From: an uncultured Bacteroidota bacterium
Lineage (GTDB): Bacteria > Bacteroidota > Bacteroidia > Chitinophagales > Chitinophagaceae
Reading direction: 5' to 3'
DNA length: 33,924 bases
Assembly: GCA_903953815.1 (NCBI GenBank)
Contig: CAJBLA010000143.1
Coordinates: 1 to 33,924, forward strand
Shown: positions 14,414 through 23,117 of the stretch, piece after piece
Numbering within the stretch: position 1 is the stretch's first letter
Layout of the letters: each line of letters starts with the position of its first letter
Program-made: the position numbers and the translations under genes
The notes under the pieces: model-generated
Told to the model about the DNA's origin: nothing
Database searches by the model: none
The model's input: the letters and a program-made list of their open reading frames with translations, nothing else

Positions 14414-16444
14414 TTATTCTTGGTCGTTTAAAAGCATCATTCCTTCAACCAAAAAGCACATGGCCATGGTGTCTAACTCACAATAACGAAGTAGTGCTTC
14501 CTTTAATCTTAATCTTGCCTCTTCCGGTATGTGGGTGTATTGTAAATATGCATATGCACTTAATGCTGCACCGCCATCGGCAATGCCATCCATATCGTCA
14601 AAGTATTCATCCAATTCATCTCGGTCGTAGCCTTCAAAAATTGTAGGTAATGTTTTATAGGGGTCATTATTATAAGCTTGATTAATCCATTGATGATCGT
14701 CAAAGTTCAAGCTTTTAATAGCTAATTGTTTACCATAGATACCCAATGTTCCATATTTAGTTTTTAAATAAGGTACATCGTTGATTATTGAAGGTAGTAC
14801 AAACTTAAGTCCTACCTTGCCTTTTGAAAAAGGGGAATAATATAAGCGTTGAACTACATCATATAAATCAACCATATTTCTAGCGCCACTAACATAATTT
14901 TTACCATCTTCTTTATGTCTAGTTATTAAATCAATAAAGTCCAATAATTCAGATTTTTCAGGGTCTGCTACTTCTAACTCACCTGATACTATTTGACCAT
15001 GAATCATTCTTAAATAAGTATTTTCATGATTGTGGTATCTGAAAATTGTACCATTGTTTTTACTTAAAGATTGCTTTAGAGTTCTAATGAATTCTAAATT
15101 TGGAAAAACACCCTTTTCAAAATTGATGTACTCGCCAACATGTTCAATACGTCCATCCTTATGCATTAAATGATGCGACCATTGAAAAGCCACCCCACTG
15201 TATGGTGTCTTATTAATATAAAAAGGCAATGCACTGGTGGAAGTTTCAAAATCAATGTGATTTAAAGGCCATACCCAAGTGGCAGCCTCTGCATCAAAGT
15301 TATCTTTGTCAAAGTAATAATTAGTGTCCTTTGCTTTTTCCTTTTCCACTTGCTTACATCGTCTAGCATACTGATCTAAGCCAATTTTGTCTTTTTTTGT
15401 TGGTTCAGTTCCTAAGTCCGTATTTTCAAGGCGTTCCATTAGATAAATACCTTCATTCAAAGCGTTATCCATTCTTCCCTGCCAAACATCAATAGTCCAA
15501 GGGGATTGTAATAAATTATCTGCGTACTGACTTATATGTTTCCAACACTCTAATCTTCCATCTTTTAAACCATCTCCTTTTCCTGTCTTCACCCAAAATG
15601 AACATGATTTACAACTCATTGTAAGTGGAGAAAATTTTCGCTCGTCGTTTACATATATTTCTTCACAGTAGTTAACAAATTCCTCAAAAGTATACTCCTC
15701 GTTTAAAGTAGTTGGTACTTTATATTTATTCCATATTTTTTCAACTGTATCATCTGTATTCACAACAGCTAAGATAGATGCTCCTAATTGCGCCTTTGTG
15801 ACATTTGAGATATCAACAGATACCCTTCCGTCATCATCTTTAACAATTTGAAATATTTGATTCAACCCGTTAACTGTTGCTTTTTTTGCCTTATCCACCA
15901 ATAACAAATGTGAATTAACCCTATAGTCAGGGAAAGCTTTTGATACTACATATTTTTGAAATGCAATATCATATAAATAGGGCGCCCATTTGGAATTGAT
16001 GCCCTCCGTTGCTTTACCTAAATATGATATAAACGAAAGTTCGTTTTCAACATCGCTATTCCAACTTTTAGCTTTTACTTCATAAATGTCAATTACTTTA
16101 CCAACTGCATGTTTTACAATAATATCAGCTCTAATAAATAATTGATTGTATCTAAAAGCCCCTTCAGCAATTACTACCTTACCAGCCCTTGCTAGCTTTT
16201 CATTGGTAATACGAATTGATTCATCATAATCTAAGGTTTCAACAATAATATCATCAGCAATTGGGTTATCACAAAATTCAAATAATGCCAATGCGCCAGT
16301 TTGATGGCCACCTTCAGCTAATGCTTGTAAAAATTTATCATCAATTTTTTGATCAGCATATTCATTCTTTTTCCCCGTGTAATACAACTTAGTTACACAT
16401 TCTAACCCTGATTTGAACTTTGATTTTGTAAGATATCTTGCCAT
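14414..16444 (-). CDS. DUF2779-type protein: Cas4-like nuclease fused to DEDD exonuclease
   Basis: The track start at 16495 would overlap the upstream gene. The ATG at 16444 (MARYLTKSKF) fits the family opening and leaves a 10-bp gap. The result is 676 aa. The first 300 residues are a PD-(D/E)xK module: Cys16 in SGLECVTK, RADI with Asp near 107, YEVKAK with the ExK near 122, and a later CKSCSFW ... LECW cluster, the four-Cys layout of Cas4/AddB iron-sulphur nucleases. From about residue 400 a DnaQ-like fold follows, with HIDFETS (DxE), a GARNMVDLYDV segment, and YCELDTMAM near the end. It probably cuts and trims DNA. It sits between the SbcC-like and nucleotidase genes with gaps of 10 and 2 bp. 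Confidence 0.85.
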   Translation of the reverse strand: MARYLTKSKFKSGLECVTKLYYTGKKNEYADQKIDDKFLQALAEGGHQTGALALFEFCDNPIADDIIVETLDYDESIRITNEKLARAGKVVIAEGAFRYNQLFIRADIIVKHAVGKVIDIYEVKAKSWNSDVENELSFISYLGKATEGINSKWAPYLYDIAFQKYVVSKAFPDYRVNSHLLLVDKAKKATVNGLNQIFQIVKDDDGRVSVDISNVTKAQLGASILAVVNTDDTVEKIWNKYKVPTTLNEEYTFEEFVNYCEEIYVNDERKFSPLTMSCKSCSFWVKTGKGDGLKDGRLECWKHISQYADNLLQSPWTIDVWQGRMDNALNEGIYLMERLENTDLGTEPTKKDKIGLDQYARRCKQVEKEKAKDTNYYFDKDNFDAEAATWVWPLNHIDFETSTSALPFYINKTPYSGVAFQWSHHLMHKDGRIEHVGEYINFEKGVFPNLEFIRTLKQSLSKNNGTIFRYHNHENTYLRMIHGQIVSGELEVADPEKSELLDFIDLITRHKEDGKNYVSGARNMVDLYDVVQRLYYSPFSKGKVGLKFVLPSIINDVPYLKTKYGTLGIYGKQLAIKSLNFDDHQWINQAYNNDPYKTLPTIFEGYDRDELDEYFDDMDGIADGGAALSAYAYLQYTHIPEEARLRLKEALLRYCELDTMAMCFLVEGMMLLNDQE

Positions 16445-16454
16445 GTTGATTAAT

Positions 16455-18932
16455 TTAAATATTAATAATATTACCCCTAGTAAATTGACTTGCATGTGAA
16501 TTATGACAAGTAAAAATTAGCACTTGTTTATTTTCCGCATAATCTTCAAAACAACTTACCGCATTTTGTTGTCTTCCTTCATCAAAATCAACCATTGGGT
16601 CATCGAACACTAAAAATCCGTCATTATTTTCTAATAAGTAATCTGCCATACTTAATCTTACAGCCAGACCCATTATACCAGAAGTGCCTTGAGATAATAG
16701 TTGAAATGGTAATTCTTTATTTTCTGCTACATTTACAACCATGTTTGGTGCCAATTTTTGTTCACTGTGAAATACATATTTACCACCACTTAGGGTATTC
16801 AAATATGTATTTAATTTATTGTGATAGTTTATATAAGGCGCATTTTGGGCATTTAGTAAAATATTTTTCAACTTATCTAAGGCCGATTTTAGGGAAATAG
16901 CTTCTTGGATTAAACTTTCTTTTTGTCTTGTTTTATCATTAATCTCTTGCTCTTTTTCCTCCGTGGTATAATTTATCGGGTTGCCTTCTAATATTTGCTT
17001 CTGTGTAAGTTTATCAGTTAATGAAACACTATTAGTATTATACCTTTCTTTTCTTGTTTCGAAAGTTGTGTTTAGAGTATCAAAATTTATTCCATCTGGG
17101 ATGGCTGCTAAACCATCAATCTGTGCTTGTTTTGCACTAATTTCATTAATCTTAGTAGCTATTGCTTGTACAATATCAATGACTCCTTGATATTGTTTTT
17201 TTAGATTTTCTAACTCTAGTTTGTGCTTATTAACTGCTATTTTTGATTGATTCAATTGCGTTGTAATTGAATTTTTCAAGTCAGTTAATTCTTCAACACC
17301 TCTAGTTAAGGGCAAGTTATTGATACTATCAACCTCAGCTTTTAAGGCCTCTAAGCTTCTGCCATTTAGTACTGCTTGCAATTCGGTATTTCTACTGCTC
17401 TTCACTTGCATTGCTGTATTGTAATTATTATTTAATGCTCTTAGCGCATCCATAGAATCAACCTTATATGAAATAAATATTTCTTTTAATTTCAATTCAA
17501 AATTCTTAATATCATTTTCTAATTGTAATATTTTTTCAACACTTGGTTTGATTTTAATTTTTACTGAATTAGTTGATAGTTTAACAGTTCCACTGCAGTC
17601 AATATCAATTGGGCTATTAGGTAATAATTGAATATTTTCATCTGGTAAATTTTCTTTAGTTACAACAAGATTATTTGTTTGTAACGCTTCAACCTGAATA
17701 ATAAATTTTTGTGCATTATTTAACGCATCTAAATTGGATTTCTTAATGTTTAAGTCATTTTGAATAGTTTCAACATCTGTCAAATTTGTATTAGTAATTT
17801 GTGGGGTATTTGATAATGCCAAATTAGCTGCAATAAATTGTGTATTCAAATCACTTGCGCGATTAAATTCATTGATTAAATTAATGGCACCTGCACGACT
17901 TTTTGAATTTTTTAATTCCGAATCTATACTTTGTAATTGCAGCGTATAATCATTAATTTGTTGTTCCAGGGCTGGTAACTGATTTTCACAATTTACCCAT
18001 GTATTTTGCTTATTCATTAATGATGCCTGCTGATCCACTAATAATTGTTTTTCAGCCAATAATCCTGAAGTTCTTTTGAAGCTCTCAATTTGCGGTTCTG
18101 TATCACTTATATAAAGTAAGTCTTCATTTACACTTATCCTTAAACTTCTAATGCTATTGACTAATTCATCTAGTTTATTGTCATAAGAAATTACAGCATC
18201 TAATTCTTTTTGATGATTATGAATTTCATAGGCTAATATTAATATTTTTCCTCTTGATTGAGTTCTTGGATAATCGTAACTACCTAGTCCATCGCCACCT
18301 ATAACTGGCGCATTATTATCAAAGTCCCAATTTTGAGAAATAGAATTTCGGTTGAATTCAAGTTTAGCAATAATATCTTGTGGCTGTATATTTGCAGTAT
18401 TCATTATTGCATTTATAATAATACTGTCTACATTTGCCTTAATTTCATTCGCATCTGAGTCTTTTGGATTATTTAACAACTCCAAAGTTTTTGCAATTTT
18501 TGATTGATTTACGAATAAAACATCTTTGAGAGATGCTTTATTAACTTTTATAAGTGTATCAAGCAATGCCTGCACATTAGCTTCATTTTCAATAGGTGCA
18601 TCATTCCCTTTTATAAGTTTAGAAGAATGGTTTGTTACTTTCCATGTTTTATATAATTTATAAACAACAGCATCAGACTCAAATGTTAATTCAATAGATA
18701 TTGAATCGCCTTTTGAATTATTTGTATTGATGGGAAAACAATCTCCCATCAATTTATTTAAATTATTTTCAGTAAGATCGGTTTTAACTAATAATGCTGA
18801 CTGTATCGCCTTAATCAAGGTTGACTTTCCACCTTCATTAGGTCCTTTAATTACATTCAAACCTTCATTAAAAATATAAGATTTATTAATCACACCAGCA
18901 AAGGCATTTAATTTAATATTGATCAATTTCAT
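16455..18932 (-). CDS. SbcC/YhaN-like SMC-type ATPase lacking a zinc hook
   Basis: 825 aa, shorter than typical SbcC of about 1000 aa. The N-terminal ABC half-domain has Walker A GPNEGGKSTL near residue 32. Two long coiled-coil stretches flank a beta-rich insertion around residues 420-460 (DIDCSGTVKLSTNSVKIKI). There is no CxxC, so the Rad50-type zinc hook is absent. The C-terminal half-domain has the signature LSQGTSGIMGLAVRL and Walker B FLVFDDPMVDFD. The LSxGT form resembles RecF- and YhaN-type proteins more than the LSGGE of SbcC. Together with the phosphoesterase 6 bp upstream it should form an ATP-driven DNA-end or DNA-structure nuclease complex. Confidence 0.88.
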   Translation of the reverse strand: MKLINIKLNAFAGVINKSYIFNEGLNVIKGPNEGGKSTLIKAIQSALLVKTDLTENNLNKLMGDCFPINTNNSKGDSISIELTFESDAVVYKLYKTWKVTNHSSKLIKGNDAPIENEANVQALLDTLIKVNKASLKDVLFVNQSKIAKTLELLNNPKDSDANEIKANVDSIIINAIMNTANIQPQDIIAKLEFNRNSISQNWDFDNNAPVIGGDGLGSYDYPRTQSRGKILILAYEIHNHQKELDAVISYDNKLDELVNSIRSLRISVNEDLLYISDTEPQIESFKRTSGLLAEKQLLVDQQASLMNKQNTWVNCENQLPALEQQINDYTLQLQSIDSELKNSKSRAGAINLINEFNRASDLNTQFIAANLALSNTPQITNTNLTDVETIQNDLNIKKSNLDALNNAQKFIIQVEALQTNNLVVTKENLPDENIQLLPNSPIDIDCSGTVKLSTNSVKIKIKPSVEKILQLENDIKNFELKLKEIFISYKVDSMDALRALNNNYNTAMQVKSSRNTELQAVLNGRSLEALKAEVDSINNLPLTRGVEELTDLKNSITTQLNQSKIAVNKHKLELENLKKQYQGVIDIVQAIATKINEISAKQAQIDGLAAIPDGINFDTLNTTFETRKERYNTNSVSLTDKLTQKQILEGNPINYTTEEKEQEINDKTRQKESLIQEAISLKSALDKLKNILLNAQNAPYINYHNKLNTYLNTLSGGKYVFHSEQKLAPNMVVNVAENKELPFQLLSQGTSGIMGLAVRLSMADYLLENNDGFLVFDDPMVDFDEGRQQNAVSCFEDYAENKQVLIFTCHNSHASQFTRGNIINI

Positions 18933-18938
18933 GTTCTT

Positions 18939-20060
18939 CTATGATTTATTTAATGTTTGTAAAGTTTCGAAAACTTTTTGCACTGCCAAAGTATCTCCAT
19001 CATTTAATAATTCAGTTAGTAGGACATTTGGGATAGATGCATTTGGATATGTATCATTTATCAATGTGTGATCAATTAATCTTTGTATATCCTTGACTTC
19101 CTCATAGTATAAAAAATTATTTCTAAAATCTCCTAATAATGTGGTCAAATTATCGGAATCGGCTTGACTTAAGCGACCCTTAATGTTTAAGCTTAAAGCA
19201 GTGTGTTTTTTATCTAAAGAATTTACAGTATTTGTTAGTTCTGTTATATCATTATTTGAGTTGATGTCTTTTTCTATTGATACGTACTCAAACAAACTAG
19301 GCACAAATCTTCTTGCATTTACATTCTTATCTTTATCAACTTCAATAATCCATGCATTTCCTTTACCATTTGATTTCCAAGAATCAGGCATATGAGTACC
19401 AGACATAAATAGGTTTGGATTCTCGGTAATATGTTCATAGGTAGGATAGGTGACATGAATATGCCCTAGTAGCCAAAAGTCGATATCAGTAGCTTTTAAT
19501 TCATCTCTCGTCATATTGAAATAGTTGTTCTTTTCGTCCCTACCTAAACCATAAACATTACCATGAGCTATTCCTATATTAATTTCATTTTTATTAATCA
19601 CTTCATTCTTTATCCAACCAATTGCGTTTTCTGAAGAATGTTTTGAACGACATGGTGCTGGATAAAAATTAACCTTTAAATCATTAGCTTCTAACACATG
19701 TTTTATAGAATTTGTTAATACAACGATATTATTATAGTTTCTACTATTATCTTTGAATTTCGACCACAGCGTATTAGCTTCATCTTCAAAGTAATCATGA
19801 TTACCCGGGGTAATAATTACCTCACCAGTAAAGTCTTTCAAAATATCGATTACTTTTTTTATGTTTGCGATTGATACTACAGTTTTGTCAAACAAATCAC
19901 CAGCAACTACTAAAAAATGACAACTATTCTCGTTGCCTGCTAAAACAATTCTTTTTATAGCCTCTAATCTTTCATTCAAACAGGTATCCTTTGCATTTTG
20001 CAAATTATTGTAACTTATGCCAATATGATTATCGGCGGTATGTATGATTTTTATACTCAT
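18939..20060 (-). CDS. SbcD/Mre11-like metallophosphoesterase
   Basis: 373 aa. All the phosphoesterase motifs are present in order: TADNHIG (DxH), VVAGDLFD near residue 50 (GDxxD), ITPGNHDYF near residue 86 (GNHD), IAHGNVYG, and LLGHIHVT (GHxH). The C-terminal 100 residues should form the capping and ATPase-binding region. Proteins of this kind are Mn-dependent DNA exo/endonucleases that work with an SMC-like ATPase, here the next gene 6 bp downstream. It is the first gene of the six-gene run. The 86 bp upstream are AT-rich with no clear TAnnTTTG box, so the promoter was not located. Confidence 0.88.
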   Translation of the reverse strand: MSIKIIHTADNHIGISYNNLQNAKDTCLNERLEAIKRIVLAGNENSCHFLVVAGDLFDKTVVSIANIKKVIDILKDFTGEVIITPGNHDYFEDEANTLWSKFKDNSRNYNNIVVLTNSIKHVLEANDLKVNFYPAPCRSKHSSENAIGWIKNEVINKNEINIGIAHGNVYGLGRDEKNNYFNMTRDELKATDIDFWLLGHIHVTYPTYEHITENPNLFMSGTHMPDSWKSNGKGNAWIIEVDKDKNVNARRFVPSLFEYVSIEKDINSNNDITELTNTVNSLDKKHTALSLNIKGRLSQADSDNLTTLLGDFRNNFLYYEEVKDIQRLIDHTLINDTYPNASIPNVLLTELLNDGDTLAVQKVFETLQTLNKS

Positions 20061-20146
20061 AATAGCTAGTATTTAAGGTTTTTTAGGGGGATTCTAAATT
20101 TACGAAATTTATTAATAAAATAGGCAAATAATCTACCATTGAAATT

Positions 20147-20557
20147 TTAATCAATTATATAAAAAGTCACTACAGCTATATTATCATAATTGGTTGAAAA
20201 TGAGAGTATGCACTGTTGTTTTCGGCAACTGTCATAGCCATTAAAATTTTGATAAATGTTTTTACGAAGTTGACCATTATATAATTCATAACTAAGGTAT
20301 TTGTAGGAATGTGTCGGCAGTATTTGTCGACTGGTATAATCAATAATTTTGTCATGATTTAACCTATCGCATTGTAGGGTATCAAAGCCGGTTTCTAATA
20401 TAATTGAATCCAGTAGCGCTTTTCCATTTTCAGTTAAGACCTCATTAAAATGATGTTGTGGATTATTCCAGGAGTAATGCTTCATTTTAATGGCTTGCGT
20501 CTGTGAAAAAGCAGTTAAGCCAAAAAAAGTAAAAACCAAGCTTATTAATAATTTCAT
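20147..20557 (-). CDS. Small secreted protein of unknown function
   Basis: 136 aa. The N-terminus MKLLISLVFTFFGLTAFSQT is a clear Sec signal peptide, cleaved probably at AFS-QT. The mature part has three Cys and several Tyr and His, with a C-terminal strand (NIAVVTFYIID) that could be beta. It does not resemble a family I know. It lies 15 bp after the 198-aa gene stop on the same strand and ends 86 bp before the SbcD-like gene. A secreted product is an odd neighbour for the DNA-processing operon and probably belongs to the upstream run. Confidence 0.6.
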   Translation of the reverse strand: MKLLISLVFTFFGLTAFSQTQAIKMKHYSWNNPQHHFNEVLTENGKALLDSIILETGFDTLQCDRLNHDKIIDYTSRQILPTHSYKYLSYELYNGQLRKNIYQNFNGYDSCRKQQCILSFSTNYDNIAVVTFYIID

Positions 20558-20572
20558 CGCTTTAAAGTTTAA

Positions 20573-21169
20573 TTATACATGGTACACTAAAGTACTCTTA
20601 TCAATCTTCTTGCTTTTGGAGGCAAGTTTTGATTTGTATTGTTTAAATTCCTTGTATTTTTCAAATGGGAAATCACATAATGTAATTTCTGCTTTGTTGT
20701 ATGCAATATCTTCAATGGTGGTTACCGTCTCTAAAAAGTCATGTTCCGATAAGCCTGTATTTTTAAACTTTTGCCACTTTTTTAATTTATCATTTTCGTA
20801 TTTAAGTACTAAATTATATTTACCCAATTTTGACTTATATAACTCAATTAAAAATTCCTCAGTGAAACCTTCTGGATTTTGCTTAAATAACTCAAACAAG
20901 TATTTACCTCCGACTTTCCTTGGGAACGAATGCTCCTCCACCAATTTTGTATTTGCTGGATCGTTTCTTAAACTTTCTAAGGCAGCTTCACTAATTTTAC
21001 CGCTATAAAGTGCGTCATTGCTGGGTAAATACCAGATGCCTGCACCCAATAAGGTTTCGTACAAACCTTTTTGTCCCTCATTAATATCTGCACTGAAATA
21101 TCTATCATGTGTTGATGATATAATATTGTGCAATACCATTACTCTTTCTTCTAATAAATTGTTTTTCAT
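20573..21169 (-). CDS. Hypothetical protein
   Basis: 198 aa, soluble and mostly helical. A central segment KLVEEHSFPRKVGGKYLFEL has the look of a conserved motif with His and Arg, but I cannot tie it to a nuclease or other family. The C-terminal third is lysine-rich (KQYKSKLASKSKKIDKS), compatible with nucleic-acid binding. It follows the DnaB-like gene by 91 bp. The function is unknown. Confidence 0.6.
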   Translation of the reverse strand: MKNNLLEERVMVLHNIISSTHDRYFSADINEGQKGLYETLLGAGIWYLPSNDALYSGKISEAALESLRNDPANTKLVEEHSFPRKVGGKYLFELFKQNPEGFTEEFLIELYKSKLGKYNLVLKYENDKLKKWQKFKNTGLSEHDFLETVTTIEDIAYNKAEITLCDFPFEKYKEFKQYKSKLASKSKKIDKSTLVYHV

Positions 21170-21260
21170 AAGTTTATTTTTTAATTATTTGTTTACTTTT
21201 TTGTTTACTGCTTCCTTGTTTGTCAATAGGAGTAATAATTCCATTAATTTTTTAGCAGTG

Positions 21261-22145
21261 TTATATTTGAGTGTACGGAAATGTATCCGTATTCTCAGAA
21301 ATCGATAAATTTTTACTGTTCATTTGTAATTTCAATATATCCAGTGGACCCTCATTTTTAGCTATTATTAAATGTAGTTCCCCTATATCATCACTTGGTA
21401 GGTCAATGATTTCATAGTAGTCGGGGCGAATTAAGAAAAACACCCTTTCCACTTCATTCACTATTCTGCTATCCAAATCGGTTATTCGCGGGAATTTTGA
21501 TTCCCTGTATTCAACCAATCTATTCCGAAGCGATATGGTACATAAAACTGGAACCTTATACTCCTGTGAAAATAAATTAATATCCAGCATCACATTAGTA
21601 ATATCCTGACTCCTATCTCTTCCTCGATCAATAATTGATTGCAAACAATCAACAAATAGCATCTTGGGTTTTTTCCCCTCTTTTAATTGATTAAAAACCA
21701 AGGATCGAATTTGAAATAGTGTAGGATTACTATTGGTTATAAATAATAGCCTATTTGATTCTAGGTGTTTTGTTATTGGATGTGAAGCAATTTGAGCTAC
21801 TTCCTGTTCTGTTAAATTTCCATTTTGAATATTGGTTAGTTCAATTTGTGTAGCTACTGCCAATAGTCGTTGTATTAATACAGTGGCGCTGTCCTTATCA
21901 GTTACATAAACAATTACCTCATCGTTTTGAATTGATTGTAGTAAACTGTTTACTTGATTTAAACAAAAAGCAGTTAAACCCATACTAGGACGTGCCGAAA
22001 TAATGCTTACACCAAGCTCCCATCCCCCAATAGTATTATCCAAACTAGTAATACCTGTGCGAATGGTATTTGGAGACAATGCATTGTTATTTGAAATTTT
22101 ATTCAATATTTTATGAACTATTTCTTCAGTCGTGTTGCTAATCAT
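21261..22145 (-). CDS. DnaB-like RecA-fold protein with degenerate ATP site
   Basis: 294 aa, matching only the C-terminal RecA-like half of the DnaB helicase and lacking the DnaG-binding N-terminal domain. Alignment by eye: TGITSLDNTIGGWELGVSII, then ARPSMGLTAF where DnaB has ARPSMGKTAF, so the Walker A Lys is Leu. The position of the catalytic SLEMS reads VTDKDS, with QRLL following as in DnaB. Walker B is MLFVDCLQSI. The segment RNRLVEYRESKFPRITDLDS and RPDYY also parallels DnaB. Loss of both catalytic residues predicts no ATP hydrolysis. It may be a dominant partner or decoy for DnaB rings, or simply a structural scaffold. It overlaps the 115-aa gene upstream by 4 bp. Confidence 0.8.
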   Translation of the reverse strand: MISNTTEEIVHKILNKISNNNALSPNTIRTGITSLDNTIGGWELGVSIISARPSMGLTAFCLNQVNSLLQSIQNDEVIVYVTDKDSATVLIQRLLAVATQIELTNIQNGNLTEQEVAQIASHPITKHLESNRLLFITNSNPTLFQIRSLVFNQLKEGKKPKMLFVDCLQSIIDRGRDRSQDITNVMLDINLFSQEYKVPVLCTISLRNRLVEYRESKFPRITDLDSRIVNEVERVFFLIRPDYYEIIDLPSDDIGELHLIIAKNEGPLDILKLQMNSKNLSISENTDTFPYTQI

Positions 22146-22489
22146 TTTGATCTTTTATTATTTTTCTTATTCAGCGCTAAAGTGAGACGTAAAATTTCAC
22201 TCGCAACTTCATAATATTCTGAATCCACATAAAAAGGTAATAAGTCCCTTTTTAATACCTCAACATCCTTGGTCACATCAAATGTGAAATTTGTATCCCA
22301 AGGGATATTGGTAATTTTGGCATCAATCTTTAATGTCAATACCGTTTCATTACTTTTTTCAAAATGCTGAAACAACTTCAAAATAGCATTATAAATTTTA
22401 ATTTTATTGCAGCCATAAAAGTCTGCGAAATCGCTATAGTTATCTTCAAGTAATAATGAAACAAATGGTGTTGCTTGTTTATTTTCCAT
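22142..22489 (-). CDS. Small hypothetical protein coupled to the DnaB-like gene
   Basis: 115 aa, no family recognised. It has an N-terminal helix (SLLLEDNYSDFADFYG), a beta pair with VLTLKIDAKITNIPW, and a helical lysine-rich end. Its stop overlaps the DnaB-like start in an ATGA arrangement, indicating translational coupling and probably matched amounts of the two proteins. A binding partner of the DnaB-like protein is a fair guess. Confidence 0.6.
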   Translation of the reverse strand: MENKQATPFVSLLLEDNYSDFADFYGCNKIKIYNAILKLFQHFEKSNETVLTLKIDAKITNIPWDTNFTFDVTKDVEVLKRDLLPFYVDSEYYEVASEILRLTLALNKKNNKRSK

Positions 22490-22494
22490 ATTTA

Positions 22495-23013
22495 TTAATT
22501 TAATTTATGAATAGCTTTTTGACGGAATTCACTAATGTTTAAATAATCACCCTTGAACTTGTTTAAATATTCAAAAGCCTTTGGGTGTATTGACTTTAAT
22601 AATTTTAGTTCCAAAATATTTCCTTCATAGGAGCTACCTAAAATTTTAGCGCAGGAAATAGTTATTGTCTTTAAATTAAGTTCTAATGCAGCTTTATTTT
22701 GTAGCAAAATAAGCGCTTGCGCTTCAGTCAATGCTTCAAGACCAATCGTCAACGCGCCTTTAAAATTTGCCAGTATAGATAAAGTTTTATTGCTCACCTT
22801 TTTTAAACTTTTCAGTTCGATGATATCAAATGGACCGTTAATTAATATTTTCGCCGCCTGTGTTGAAATTTTAGTTACTCTTGGGGCTTCAAATATCATC
22901 AAGCACCTATCTAATCTTTTTAACTGCCGAATTTCTTTGATATCTTTCACATCTAATTTTGAATAAAGTGAAAAACAATGGGTATTTATTTTGTTATTGT
23001 GAATGGGTCTCAT
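22495..23013 (-). CDS. Leucine-rich-repeat-like protein
   Basis: 172 aa. Irregular repeats of about 23 residues run from about residue 60 to the end: IIELKSLKKVSNKTLSILANF, then ALTIGLEALTEAQALILLQN, then LNLKTITISCAKIL, then ILELKLLKSIHPKAFEYL. The pattern of LxLxxL followed by a helix is that of bacterial LRR-like solenoids, which bind proteins. There is no signal peptide, so it acts inside the cell. It is followed by the 115-aa gene after 5 bp and has its own promoter-like element upstream. Confidence 0.6.
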   Translation of the reverse strand: MRPIHNNKINTHCFSLYSKLDVKDIKEIRQLKRLDRCLMIFEAPRVTKISTQAAKILINGPFDIIELKSLKKVSNKTLSILANFKGALTIGLEALTEAQALILLQNKAALELNLKTITISCAKILGSSYEGNILELKLLKSIHPKAFEYLNKFKGDYLNISEFRQKAIHKLN

Positions 23014-23045
23014 AAAACACTTTTTACTTTATATTTTAAAGGAGC

Positions 23046-23077
23046 ACAAAGGTAGAAATGCGATTTTAGTCTATCTA
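23046..23077 (-). promoter_or_regulatory. Promoter-like element with shared upstream motif
   Basis: On the minus strand TACCTTTG (23046-23053) is an exact TAnnTTTG. Ten bp upstream is TAGATAGACTAAAA (23064-23077), 13 of 14 bases identical to the element at 9075-9088 at the same spacing. It would start transcription about 27 nt before the LRR-like gene. Confidence 0.45.
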
Positions 23078-23117
23078 CAATCTTGGGTTCATCTGACAAT
23101 TCTCCAAACCTCCTATT

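Noticed and set aside
20573-21169. 198-aa protein as an HNH-type nuclease from EEHSFPRK
   Set aside because: Only one His-containing motif is present. The second His, the Asn and metal ligands of HNH are not visible.
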